From Planomicrobium sp. CPCC 101110 (GTDB lineage Bacteria; Bacillota; Bacilli; Bacillales_A; Planococcaceae): a stretch of DNA of 64,000 nucleotides. The DNA lies in contig NZ_VOHD01000003.1 in the NCBI RefSeq assembly GCF_007859395.1, positions 1,524,637-1,588,636 of the forward strand, written 5' to 3'. Numbering within the stretch: position 1 is the stretch's first letter; every line of letters begins with the position of its first letter. The translations under genes and the position numbers were made by a program. The notes under the pieces are model-generated. The model saw only the letters and a list, made by a program, of their open reading frames with translations. It was not told where the DNA came from and did no database searches. Below are positions 46,143-53,798 of the stretch, piece by piece.

Positions 46143-46640
46143 ATGGATATAAGAATTTTATCTGTTGAAGACGCTGAAGCATATCACGCGCTTCGAATTG
46201 AAGCGTTGAGAAACGATCCTGACGCATTTGCCGCAAGGCTTGAAGACGCGCTGAAAAAGCCGGTCGAGGCGACGAAAGAAAATCTGGCCCAGGAAACTGC
46301 GGTTACATGGGGTGCGTTCGTTAATGGGGAGCTGGCAGGAAATGTCACGATTTCCCGCAACACTTTAGCCAAGATGAACCATAGGGCGTCGGTCTTGGCG
46401 GTTTATGTAGCACCGGAATCACGCGGCCAAGGATTGGCGCGCAAGCTGATGGAAGAGCTGATCCGCTATGCGGAAAACTGGAGCGGCCTTGAAAGGCTGG
46501 ATTTGGCTGTTGCTGCCCACAATGAGCCGGCGAAGCGTTTATATGCGGCACTCGGCTTTGAAACTTATGGATTGGATCGCCGCGCTATGAAAACAACCGG
46601 AAATTACATCGACGAAGATTTGATGGTGAAATTCATATGA
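46143..46640 (+). CDS. GNAT acetyltransferase
   Basis: 165 residues, a single GNAT domain. The acetyl-CoA loop is VYVAPESRGQGLARKLMEEL (R/QxxGxG/A), with LDLAVAAHNEPAKRLYAALGFETYG as the C-terminal signature and an N-terminal YHALRIEALRNDPDAF start typical of RimJ/RimL-like relatives. Substrate not known. ATG at 46143 follows AAAGGACAGG. It shares an operon with the S66 peptidase and is closed by a terminator. Confidence 0.87.
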   Translation: MDIRILSVEDAEAYHALRIEALRNDPDAFAARLEDALKKPVEATKENLAQETAVTWGAFVNGELAGNVTISRNTLAKMNHRASVLAVYVAPESRGQGLARKLMEELIRYAENWSGLERLDLAVAAHNEPAKRLYAALGFETYGLDRRAMKTTGNYIDEDLMVKFI

Positions 46641-46672
46641 AAAACGCCGATCCGCTGAAGGATCGGCGTTTT
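46641..46672. terminator. Bidirectional terminator
   Basis: AAAACGCCGATCC, loop GCTGAA, GGATCGGCGTTTT. Confidence 0.92.
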
Positions 46673-46700
46673 CTCTTTAGAGGACCAGATGAATGCCGTT

Positions 46701-47360
46701 TCAAGAGCCGGGCAGGAGAATCAGTTTGTCATCTTCATTGTCCGGCTGGCCGCGGCCGTCCGTATTGTTCGTAATAAATACACTTCATTTCCATCTGCCA
46801 AAACATCGCGTATGCGGCCATACCCCGATTGTCGCAAACAGGACTCCGTCATCGTCCAGTTCAAGCCGTCCGCCGTGATGGTCTGAGCCGGTCGGTATGC
46901 CATCAAGCAGTACCGCTTTTTCCTGCCATGTGTTATCCTGAAGTTCGAAAATGGCAATTTTGTTCAACGGCTGCCCATTTTCTTTGTATACATAATATCC
47001 ATATGCTTGTTTGGTTTCGGCGAAATCAGCTTTCAAGACAAAAACAAGAAAACCGGCTTCCGGAACAGAGGCGAGGGGATCGGAAAACCGGACTTCTTGA
47101 CGCGCCAATTCACCAGCTGCGTCAATATAGGCGGCAGTCCCTGAGCGTTCGGAAATGTAAAATTCATCTCCTGTTTTATTGATTGCCCACGGTGTCAAGC
47201 CCTGTAGCAATCACTTCGGCCTCTGCCGGTGCGTTCCTGCTGAAGGAGCCGTGGTTTCTTGGTCTGGATTTCCGCCGGCCGGGCTTTGTTTTGTCATCCC
47301 AGGAGAGCTGCAGGCTGTGAGCAAGTTCAAGGAAAACGGCAAAGCCAACAGTTTTTTCAT
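46701..47360 (-). pseudogene. Decayed PQQ-dependent sugar (sorbosone-type) dehydrogenase lipoprotein
   Basis: The 5' end is intact: AGGAGG, ATG at 47360 and a lipoprotein signal MKKLLALPFSLNLLTAC. The frame then breaks: EVIATGLD is in one frame, but the following TPWAINKTGDEFYISER is in another, so at least two shifts lie near 47195-47250. After HHGGRLELDDDGVLFATIG, where intact relatives continue for roughly 150 residues, the reading jumps to GRIRDVLADGNEVYLL, and one more shift is needed to reach NNTDGRGQPDNEDDKL before the stop at 46701. An internal deletion plus frameshifts; not functional. Confidence 0.85.
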
Positions 47361-47427
47361 TGCATAACCTCCTTTTTTTCATCTAAGGGAAGGCGCGGTG
47401 AATAGGAAATGATAAAGGAGGGGAACC

Positions 47428-47550
47428 ATGTCTTTTTACAAGGAAGCGAAAGAGCAGGAAGAAATCCGCAAAAAGAAAAACCGCATCCGGATTGCCACCT
47501 GGATTATCATTGCGATTGCACTCGTATTGGTCTGGTATTTCACCAAATAA
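47428..47550 (+). CDS. 40-residue single-pass membrane protein
   Basis: Starts MSFYKEAKEQEEIRKKKNR and continues into one membrane helix IATWIIIAIALVLVWYF before the C-terminal TK. ATG lies five bases after AAAGGAGGGG, a strong ribosome site, and a terminator follows the stop within two bases. The charged N-terminus should be cytoplasmic. No family recognised; small proteins of this form are common and mostly unstudied in Bacilli. Confidence 0.72.
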   Translation: MSFYKEAKEQEEIRKKKNRIRIATWIIIAIALVLVWYFTK

Positions 47551-47551
47551 G

Positions 47552-47582
47552 AAAAGAGCCTTACAAGGAAGGCTCTTTTTTT
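47552..47582. terminator. Bidirectional terminator overlapping the end of the 106-aa gene
   Basis: AAAAGAGCCTT, loop ACAAGG, AAGGCTCTTTTTTT. The minus-strand stop codon is in its left arm. Confidence 0.9.
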
Positions 47583-47881
47583 ACTTGCCGCATATCGGCA
47601 ATAACCAGTACGATTGTGATTCCGATCAGAAGGTTGATCACCAGCGGATCGAGAAACCGGTCCCGAAGTGCGAAAGCGACCGTGGCCGCATAGAATGCCG
47701 CATTGGCCAGTTTAGTGGCCGGAGGCAAGGGAGCGCCCTTTGGAAAACGCAGCCGTCCCATTTGGAACAGAAGAAACGACAGCAGAACCACCAAAAAATA
47801 GGGCCAGCTCAACTGGCCGACAGCATTGTTGATGAGAAGGAAAACGGCCAAAGGAATACTGTAGAACATAATGTATTTCAT
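47561..47881 (-). CDS. Multi-pass small membrane protein, unknown
   Basis: 106 residues with about four hydrophobic helices (IMFYSIPLAVFLLINNAV; FLVVLLSFLLF; AAFYAATVAFAL; VINLLIGITIVLVIADM) and short charged ends. Not recognised. Two ATG codons are possible; that at 47881 has AGGTGA six bases upstream, the one at 47887 abuts it. It starts 14 bases after the stop of the 66-aa membrane gene, so the two form a pair. Confidence 0.75.
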   Translation of the reverse strand: MKYIMFYSIPLAVFLLINNAVGQLSWPYFLVVLLSFLLFQMGRLRFPKGAPLPPATKLANAAFYAATVAFALRDRFLDPLVINLLIGITIVLVIADMRQVKKEPSL

Positions 47882-47895
47882 ATCCATTCACCTTT

Positions 47896-48096
47896 TCATT
47901 GTTTATTATTTCGTGAAGAAAAAAGCGTGTATAAATTATACACAGACAACCCGACAGCCAGACCCACGACAATCAGGGAAATGACAGGATAAACGGATAT
48001 TCCGTTGTTGATGATTTCAACAGCACGCGTATAAAGGATCAATGGTCCAATGATCAAAATAAAAATATCAAGAGCGGTTCCAAGTTTTGTTCTCAT
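47896..48096 (-). CDS. Small two-helix membrane protein, unknown
   Basis: 66 residues, two membrane segments (ALDIFILIIGPLILY and PVISLIVVGLAVGLSVYNLY) and a basic end SSRNNKQ. The ATG at 48096 has GGAGG nine bases upstream; a TTG five codons earlier would overlap that site. An extended -10 (TGTTACTAT) lies about 35 bases upstream. First of two membrane-protein genes on this strand. Confidence 0.72.
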   Translation of the reverse strand: MRTKLGTALDIFILIIGPLILYTRAVEIINNGISVYPVISLIVVGLAVGLSVYNLYTLFSSRNNKQ

Positions 48097-48160
48097 AATG
48101 GCATCCTCCAATTTGCTTAGCTCTTTTAATAGTAACAGACTTCATCCCGGACGTCTTTGT

Positions 48161-48200
48161 ACAAAAATAAAACACCCGCTCCATAAAGGGGCGGATGTTC
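48161..48200 (-). terminator. Intrinsic terminator of ypdP-ypdQ
   Basis: On the minus strand AACATCCGCCCC, loop TTTAT, GGAGCGGGTGTT, then TTATTTTTGT. Confidence 0.85.
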
Positions 48201-48206
48201 AACCGT

Positions 48207-48596
48207 TCATTTGTTGGCGCGGAGCTCGCTTCTCGCAAGGTCGTCAGCTGCCCGGTTTTGCGAATCCGGAATCCATTTGATAAAGCAGAAATCGAATTCT
48301 TCGGAAATCTTCAATGCTTCTTCCAAAAGCGGTTTGAACTTCTGGTTTTTCGTAAAGCCCCTGTCAAAAGCATCCACCGCCACCTGGGAATCCGACTTGA
48401 TGGAAACCATGCCGGTCGATAATTCCCTCGCCAGCTGCAAACCCTTGACAAGCGCGGTGAATTCAGCCATATGGTTGTCCATTTCGCCGACATATTCGCT
48501 CCATTTCACCAAATGGCCTTCTCCTCTGATAAAAACTCCGACCGCGCTGACTTTCGGAGTTCCGGCAGTTGCCGCATCGACAAACACTTCAAGCAT
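48207..48596 (-). CDS. ypdQ: RNase HI-like protein YpdQ
   Basis: 129 residues. RNase H fold with the four acidic residues in order: FVDAATAG, MAEFTAL, IKSDSQVAVDA and RAADDLAR. Family members cut RNA in RNA/DNA hybrids, though B. subtilis YpdQ-type proteins are not proven active. ATG follows AGGTGATTTC. It starts eight bases after the end of ypdP, the same order as in B. subtilis, and ends in a terminator. Confidence 0.9.
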   Translation of the reverse strand: MLEVFVDAATAGTPKVSAVGVFIRGEGHLVKWSEYVGEMDNHMAEFTALVKGLQLARELSTGMVSIKSDSQVAVDAFDRGFTKNQKFKPLLEEALKISEEFDFCFIKWIPDSQNRAADDLARSELRANK

Positions 48597-48604
48597 GAAA
48601 TCAC

Positions 48605-49288
48605 CTACTTCTCGTCTGCCGGTTTGATGCGTTTGGCCATATAGCCAAACGGCGTATCAAGTACAGAGACGATAAATTTAAGAACGTACGTGGAAAGGAA
48701 AATCTGGATCCAAATATCAAACGGATAAACGCCGTAAAAGGCGATGCTTGTAAAAATCAATGTATCAAGCAGCTGGCTTACCAGCGTGGAACCGTTGTTC
48801 CGGATCCAGAATTGGCCATCCGAAGGGAAAATCCTGCGCAGGGCAGTGAAAATTCATACATCCAGATGCTGGCTCGCCAAATAGGCGATCATGCTGGCGA
48901 CAGCGATTTGGGGAATCAAGCCGAAGATGGTGTGCAGCGATTCATCAGCAAAATCACTTGCCGCCGGTACAAATCCCATGCCGAATTGCATTGCGGCAAT
49001 CATGGCCAAAAGTGATGAAAACCCGAGCCAAACAGCTTTTTGCGCATCTTTTTTGCCGTACTTTTCATTTAAGATATCAGTTGCCAGGAAAGTGGAAGCA
49101 TACAAGCTGTTGCCTAATGTTGCAGTCAATCCGATAATCTCTATGGTTTTGGTCACTTGTATGTTGGCCAAAATCGTAGAAATGGCAACCCAGGCGAACA
49201 ATCCCGATTTCCCAAAGAATTTGTACATGATCATTAACATCAAAAAATTGGCCAAGACAAAGCTGAGCCCAAGAAATTCATTGAACAA
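48605..49288 (-). pseudogene. ypdP: Queuosine precursor transporter YpdP, interrupted by an in-frame TGA
   Basis: 228 codons in one frame, but codon 145 is TGA (48856-48854) where the family has Trp: SQHLDV-stop-IFTALRRIF. Beyond it the frame remains intact and conserved (FWIRNNGSTLVSQLLDTLIF; DTPFGYMAKRIKP) up to TAG, next to ypdQ. The protein is a multi-pass membrane importer of the DUF165/YhhQ type for queuosine precursors such as preQ1 or preQ0. Start TTG seven bases after GGAGG. Either a recent nonsense mutation or a sequencing error; a 144-residue truncated form would lack the last helices. Confidence 0.88.
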
Positions 49289-49292
49289 AAAA

Positions 49293-49336
49293 AGTCCTCC
49301 TTAGTTTTGATAAAGCGGGAGTTCACGAACCGCTAA
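49293..49336 (-). ncRNA. preQ1-I riboswitch controlling ypdP
   Basis: On the minus strand: stem AGCGG/CCGCT around the loop TTCGTGAACTC, then an A-rich tail with CAAAACTAAGGAGG. This matches the minimal class I preQ1 aptamer (GGTTC ... AC-CC ... AAAACTAAGGA), in which tail and loop form an H-type pseudoknot. The tail contains the ypdP ribosome site, so ligand binding should block translation of the precursor transporter. Confidence 0.87.
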
Positions 49337-49360
49337 AACCTTATGAAAATGTCCTAGAAC

Positions 49361-49389
49361 AGTATATCTATTGTTGGATTAAAACACAA
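49361..49389 (-). promoter_or_regulatory. Promoter of ypdP-ypdQ
   Basis: Minus strand TTGTGT (49389-49384), 17 bases, TATACT (49366-49361). Start of transcription near 49354 would give a leader of about 65 bases holding the riboswitch. Confidence 0.75.
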
Positions 49390-49435
49390 ATGCATAGTAA
49401 AATAACAGAATGCTATTTTTCTGAGGAGTGAAGCA

Positions 49436-49633
49436 GTGAATAAACTTTCAATTATGAACGAAATAGATGAAATGCTCGATACGTACTGCGAAGGCTGCTT
49501 CGTAAAGCGGCAAGTACGGAAAGACCATGGAAAAACAGCTGCACACCGTTTTTGCATCAGCAAATGCACCGTCGGCTCGCAGCTGCAGTTTTTAGGGGAA
49601 GAGCTGAACAAGATCGGGACAAGTGAAAAATGA
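49436..49633 (+). CDS. ypeQ: YpeQ-like zinc-finger protein (DUF2602)
   Basis: 65 residues. Four cysteines arranged as CEGC near the N-terminus and CISKC later, with a conserved basic stretch VKRQVRKDHGKTAAHRF between and VGSQLQFLGEEL after. This matches the small zinc-finger proteins next to ypdP/ypdQ in Bacilli (YpeQ). Function unknown; a structural zinc site is inferred. Start GTG after GAGGAGTGAAG. It diverges from ypdP and ends at a terminator. Confidence 0.83.
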   Translation: MNKLSIMNEIDEMLDTYCEGCFVKRQVRKDHGKTAAHRFCISKCTVGSQLQFLGEELNKIGTSEK

Positions 49634-49638
49634 TCACC

Positions 49639-49689
49639 AAAAAAACTCCTGTGTGCGGAAACAGCCATTTCCATACACAGGAGTTTTTT
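49639..49689. terminator. Bidirectional terminator
   Basis: AACTCCTGTGT-GCGGAAA paired with TTTCC-ATACACAGGAGTT and a T-tract; convergent genes on both sides. Confidence 0.88.
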
Positions 49690-50257
49690 ATTCGGCTTTG
49701 CTCTGCGGCTTTGCTTTACGCAATTGCAGCACTTCATCTGCCGTTTGGGGAGGAGCGCCGTAGAGCTCTTCTCCTTTGAAAGCATGGACTTCTTCATATG
49801 CTTCTTTCATTTTCTCCATGACCCAATCTTCGGACTCCGTATTAGGGGACCAGTAAAAGATATCCATTTCACTGCGCTCTCCGGTAATGGGGTGTTTCCT
49901 TACATATTGGATTGATGGAACTTTTTTGAAATTCTGCTTTTGGTAAAAACGTACACGTTTTGCTGTTTCGGGGTCTTCTTGGGAAATGGGGTCAACTTCA
50001 AGGATGATCATCTTATTTTTCTTTTTGACCCGATCGATGATTTTGCTGCCAAGGCCGCTGCCGCGCGAAGAACTGTTCACCAATATATAATCGATAAACA
50101 GAAAATCGGGTTTTTCAAAATAAACCAATGTATATTGGGGTCCTTCATCAAGTTTATAGCCGTCCGGTTTTTCCTTGAACAACTGCTTCATATGGTTTTC
50201 CGATTTCATTTCCTTGACCGGGAAATAATCGCGGAGGCTTGAAAACCAACTTTCCAT
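49688..50257 (-). CDS. GNAT-family N-acetyltransferase
   Basis: 189 residues. The GNAT acetyl-CoA loop is VNSSSRGSGLGSKIIDRV (RGxGxG), followed by MIILEVDP and RFYQKQNFKKVPS, a pattern found in a Firmicute group of about 190 residues. The C-terminal 45 residues (EDWVMEKMKEAYEEVHAFKGEELYG) form an extra helix outside the core. Substrate unknown. The start ATG is at 50257, with GAAAGGAACTG upstream on its strand. Confidence 0.83.
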   Translation of the reverse strand: MESWFSSLRDYFPVKEMKSENHMKQLFKEKPDGYKLDEGPQYTLVYFEKPDFLFIDYILVNSSSRGSGLGSKIIDRVKKKNKMIILEVDPISQEDPETAKRVRFYQKQNFKKVPSIQYVRKHPITGERSEMDIFYWSPNTESEDWVMEKMKEAYEEVHAFKGEELYGAPPQTADEVLQLRKAKPQSKAE

Positions 50258-50321
50258 CGCATTCAGTTCCTTTCTCTGCTGCTGAGATTTTGGTTATTCA
50301 ATTTCCCCCCATAAATGGATA

Positions 50322-50348
50322 ATAAACCTTTATGGAACGAAGGTTTAT
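50322..50348. repeat. 9-bp perfect inverted repeat upstream of the ATP-grasp operon
   Basis: ATAAACCTT (50322-50330) and AAGGTTTAT (50340-50348) around a nine-base centre. An operator-like palindrome about 70 bases before the start codon; no T-tract suited to a terminator follows on the operon side. Confidence 0.6.
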
Positions 50349-50416
50349 ATTTTTTCGCATTAGGAAATACTCTAATGTATATTGCAAATTATCATGGGGT
50401 GAGAGGAAGTTATGCT

Positions 50417-51643
50417 ATGACTGAAACAAACACGAACAAAAAAAAGACCGCCATTCTAGGATGGAGTATTCCGGCAATTGAAGCGATGGACAAATTGAAT
50501 CGGCCATTCGTGGTAGTAGGGCCGCCAGATTTCATCAGTTTCGCCAAGGAACATGATATTCCATTCGTGCCATGGGATTTTGACCGCTTGAATGAAGGTT
50601 CAGAAGAGCTGTATGAACAACTGGCTCAAATGGACGTGAAACTGGCTGTTCCCATCTATGAAGAAACCGTTGAATGGGCAGGCGTATTGAACGCCAAGTT
50701 TTTCGATGACCCCCGCGTTTTCAACCGGTCGCTGCTGCTGCGCGACAAAGGTCTGATGAAACGGAAAGCGCAGATGTCGGGCATCAAAGTGGGCGTGTTT
50801 GAAGAAGCTTATTCAAAAGATGACATTTACCGCTTTTTGAAGCGGGTGAATGATGCATTGATCAAAATTGACGGCGACGTGAATGACCCAATCCACATCA
50901 AGCCGCTGAACAAGGCGGGCACAGTCGGGCATATGGTCATCCGCGATGCAAGCGATATAGATAAAAGTGAAGTGCAGGAATTCCCCTACTTGATGGAAAG
51001 CCATCTGGACGGACAGGAATTTTCCTGCGAAGCTTTTATTCATAACGGCGAAATCAAATTCTTGAACATTACCGAGTACGTCAAGCTTGGCCACTCCAAC
51101 TTCGTACCAGCATCTCCGGCATTGGAAGAATGGCGTCCGCAAATCAGGGAACAAATCCAAAAACTGGTCGACTCGTTCGAAATCAAATACGGCGTGATCC
51201 ATCCGGAGTATTTCATTTCCCACGACGGGACATTGAACTTCGGGGAAGTTGCGGCGCGAGTGCCGGGCGGGCATATTTTCGACTTGATCGAACGCGCTTA
51301 TGGGTTCAATGCCTTCCAAGCACAAATCCTGTGCAGTGATCCGGATACGACCCCAGAGGAATTGGATGCGTTTTTCCCGGAAGAAGTAACTTCTGCCCGC
51401 GGCTACGCTGGAAGTTTGATGGTCTACCCGCGTGTGCGCCTGATCGAAAAATTGGATATTCCAGCCGAGCTTAAAAATGACCCTTACTTTGAAAAACATG
51501 ATTTGTTCATCCCCGTCACTTCAAAAGTAGCGGAACGCGTTGGATTCGGCAACCATTACGGCACTTTGTTCTTCTTCGGGGAAGACAGCGGCCGAATGAC
51601 CGAACTGCTTAAAAAATACGAAAAATATGATTTCTATCATTGA
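50417..51643 (+). CDS. ATP-grasp ligase, substrate unknown
   Basis: 408 residues. N-terminal preATP-grasp Rossmann-like part (TAILGWSIPAIEAMDKLNRPF), then the ATP-grasp fold: HIKPLNKAGTVGHMV (about residue 160), MESHLDGQEFSCEAFI, and the metal-binding NFGEVAARVPGG (about 275-286). Enzymes of this carbamoyl-phosphate-synthetase-like group join a carboxylate to an amine or similar nucleophile via acyl phosphate. ATG at 50417 is preceded by GAGAGGAAG; an open frame extends 34 codons upstream without a ribosome site. The 654-residue partner begins 17 bases after the stop. Confidence 0.85.
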   Translation: MTETNTNKKKTAILGWSIPAIEAMDKLNRPFVVVGPPDFISFAKEHDIPFVPWDFDRLNEGSEELYEQLAQMDVKLAVPIYEETVEWAGVLNAKFFDDPRVFNRSLLLRDKGLMKRKAQMSGIKVGVFEEAYSKDDIYRFLKRVNDALIKIDGDVNDPIHIKPLNKAGTVGHMVIRDASDIDKSEVQEFPYLMESHLDGQEFSCEAFIHNGEIKFLNITEYVKLGHSNFVPASPALEEWRPQIREQIQKLVDSFEIKYGVIHPEYFISHDGTLNFGEVAARVPGGHIFDLIERAYGFNAFQAQILCSDPDTTPEELDAFFPEEVTSARGYAGSLMVYPRVRLIEKLDIPAELKNDPYFEKHDLFIPVTSKVAERVGFGNHYGTLFFFGEDSGRMTELLKKYEKYDFYH

Positions 51644-51660
51644 TAATCGGGGGTATACGT

Positions 51661-53625
51661 ATGGCTACTGAAGCATCTACTGTAAAAGAAAAATTTGGGC
51701 AAGCCCTCCGGACTCTTGAAGAGGCAAAACCGTTTGCCAAGAGCATGTATCAGACGGAAGTTTTCCAGCTTGCCACCGAACTGGCGGCAACTGATGAAGG
51801 ATTGGAAATGCTGTATGAATTCGCGGCTGACTTTGACAGGGCCGGGGTTTTCAACGGAGGCCCATGGGCAGAAGCGGACAACCTGGAACCGGCATTTGTC
51901 GGAGGGTCCCTTCGCGTAAAGGGCCTGAATTCAGTGGTGGAATTGCTGAGCGAGCTGCGCATGCTGTCTATTACGGAAGAGAAATATGTCCATGAAAAAG
52001 TTCCGCCTGAAGAAGCTTCCGCTTTTCTGAATGAAGTGCTGGCTTTGAACTTGGATTTGTTGTTTCCCGCCGAAACAGAGGAAGCGCGTGTCGAAGGCGG
52101 AGGGGCGCATCTTGAGCGCGGCGAACGGCTTTTCCGTTTTCTTGGGAGCAAGCTGTCCTACCGCGCGGTAGCACACAAGCTTGTGGAGGAGATTGAGCGA
52201 TTGACAGTCCAGCGGCCAATCATGGTCGACCGGATCATCAACATGATTGAAACCGCGACTCAAATGATCGATGAAAATATCGATGAAAACACGAAAGAAA
52301 CACTGCAATATTTCCAGAAAGCGATCACAACTCCTACTACGATGAGCGAACAGCAGCCGAACCTGAAAGAATACCGCAGAAAACTGGTAGAAGCAGACGA
52401 CGAAACGCTCAGAAAAGAAGCACGGGAGTATGCGGTGTCCATGAACAAAACGGGCCTAGTGGCTCCGATCGCGGCTATTTTCATGCGTTATCTTAATAGA
52501 AGCAAGCCCGAACTTATTCCGGAGTTCCTCGACTTGTCTGAAATGGGAACGGCAAGTTTCAATGCGAATCAGGAACTTGTCCGCGATATGATTCACTTTT
52601 CCGTTTACCCGCAAACAAGCAAAGTGATCTACGGCTTGTTCCGGATGCTGGACCGCGGGGTATTGACGCAGGAACCGCTAATTCCCGCCATTCGAAGACT
52701 GTTTGACATCGATATACGTCCTGAAGTGAAAAAGCGGATATTGCGGCAGGACTTCCGGAAAGCGGGGCTTTCTGCAAACGGAGTATTGATAGGCGGCGTT
52801 ATTTCCGTTCTGGGCCAACCGCTTGGAATCGGACAGGGGCTGAACCCGACATGCCAATCTGCTCGCGCATTAAGCTTATGGGCACAGCATGGCGTTGGCC
52901 AACTTCTGGAGTATATTGCTCGGGCTGTGCGGGAAAATGATATCGACATGACTTTCGAAGGAGAGGAAATCCACTCGAATTCAATTGAAGACGGGGTTGC
53001 GGGCGAAATCCATCATGAATTGGATCCGGTTTCGAGCGTACTTGTCCCGCATCTTGATAAGATCTACAATGAAATGATGAAGAAAACCTTGCTTCGTGGA
53101 GAAGATGGCCATAAATGGGTCAACCCGGAATTCTATGGCGAATGGATTCCGCGCGGATTTGCCAACATCATTGATCCGTTCACGGGATTTGTGACAGATT
53201 ATGATGCATTTGTCCGCTTGTTCTATGCAACACACCATCCGCTTTATAATGAGGGATATGAGTTGATCTATCCGAACCCTGTCGGCATCTACATCACCAA
53301 TGTCCACGGCAAGCTGCTGGGGCTGCATGCGGTTTCCATTCAGCGCATTGCCCAGGATCCGGATGAGGAATACCGCATCTATTTCTATAATCCGAACAAC
53401 GACAGCGGACAGAACTGGGGCCAAGGGATCGAGACAAGCGTCAGCGGAAACGGGGAGCTTGAAGGCGAATCTTCACTGCCATTCCATCAATTTGTCGCGC
53501 GCATGTACGCGTTCCACTTTAATCCGTACGAACAGGGCGACACATATATGGTAGAAGACACTGACGTCGAAGCTATTGAAAAACTGGCGCGCGAAAGCTG
53601 GGGCCAGACCTATACTTGGGCATAA
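51661..53625 (+). CDS. Large protein of unknown function, possible papain-fold C-terminal domain
   Basis: 654 residues, family not recognised. The first 380 residues are mainly helical and charged, with no membrane segment. From about residue 385 the sequence changes: GQGLNPTCQSARALSLWAQHG holds Cys398 at the start of a helix; GLHAVSIQRIA holds His556 at the start of a strand, and YFYNPNNDSGQNWGQG (Asn577-Asp581) follows. Cys-His-Asn/Asp in this order and setting is what papain- or transglutaminase-like folds show. ATG after AATCGGGGG. Clearly co-transcribed with the ATP-grasp gene; a terminator follows. Joint role unknown. Confidence 0.75.
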   Translation: MATEASTVKEKFGQALRTLEEAKPFAKSMYQTEVFQLATELAATDEGLEMLYEFAADFDRAGVFNGGPWAEADNLEPAFVGGSLRVKGLNSVVELLSELRMLSITEEKYVHEKVPPEEASAFLNEVLALNLDLLFPAETEEARVEGGGAHLERGERLFRFLGSKLSYRAVAHKLVEEIERLTVQRPIMVDRIINMIETATQMIDENIDENTKETLQYFQKAITTPTTMSEQQPNLKEYRRKLVEADDETLRKEAREYAVSMNKTGLVAPIAAIFMRYLNRSKPELIPEFLDLSEMGTASFNANQELVRDMIHFSVYPQTSKVIYGLFRMLDRGVLTQEPLIPAIRRLFDIDIRPEVKKRILRQDFRKAGLSANGVLIGGVISVLGQPLGIGQGLNPTCQSARALSLWAQHGVGQLLEYIARAVRENDIDMTFEGEEIHSNSIEDGVAGEIHHELDPVSSVLVPHLDKIYNEMMKKTLLRGEDGHKWVNPEFYGEWIPRGFANIIDPFTGFVTDYDAFVRLFYATHHPLYNEGYELIYPNPVGIYITNVHGKLLGLHAVSIQRIAQDPDEEYRIYFYNPNNDSGQNWGQGIETSVSGNGELEGESSLPFHQFVARMYAFHFNPYEQGDTYMVEDTDVEAIEKLARESWGQTYTWA

Positions 53626-53646
53626 CAAAAACTGAACAACACAGGC

Positions 53647-53678
53647 CAAGACCCGGGGATAATACCGGGTCTTGTTTT
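53647..53678 (+). terminator. Terminator of the ATP-grasp operon
   Basis: CAAGACCCGG, eight-base loop, CCGGGTCTTG then TTTT. Confidence 0.88.
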
Positions 53679-53721
53679 GGGTTGCCTTTTCTTTATTAGC
53701 CGCTTCAGCATCTATTCGCAT

Positions 53722-53777
53722 AAAAAAGGGGACTATTCCAAACGTCAATTTGAATGACTTTTTGGGATAGTCCTTTT
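53722..53777 (-). terminator. Terminator of the cold-shock gene
   Basis: Minus strand: AAAAGGACTATCCC and GGAATAGTCC-CC-TTTTTT, with a long loop that contains a small inner stem GTCA/TGAC. Confidence 0.72.
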
Positions 53778-53798
53778 CTGTTGTTTGCCATTGGTTTT

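Noticed and set aside
50315..50416. 34-codon N-terminal extension of the ATP-grasp gene
   Set aside because: No ribosome site before 50315, it crosses the palindrome, and GAGAGGAAG lies properly before the ATG at 50417.
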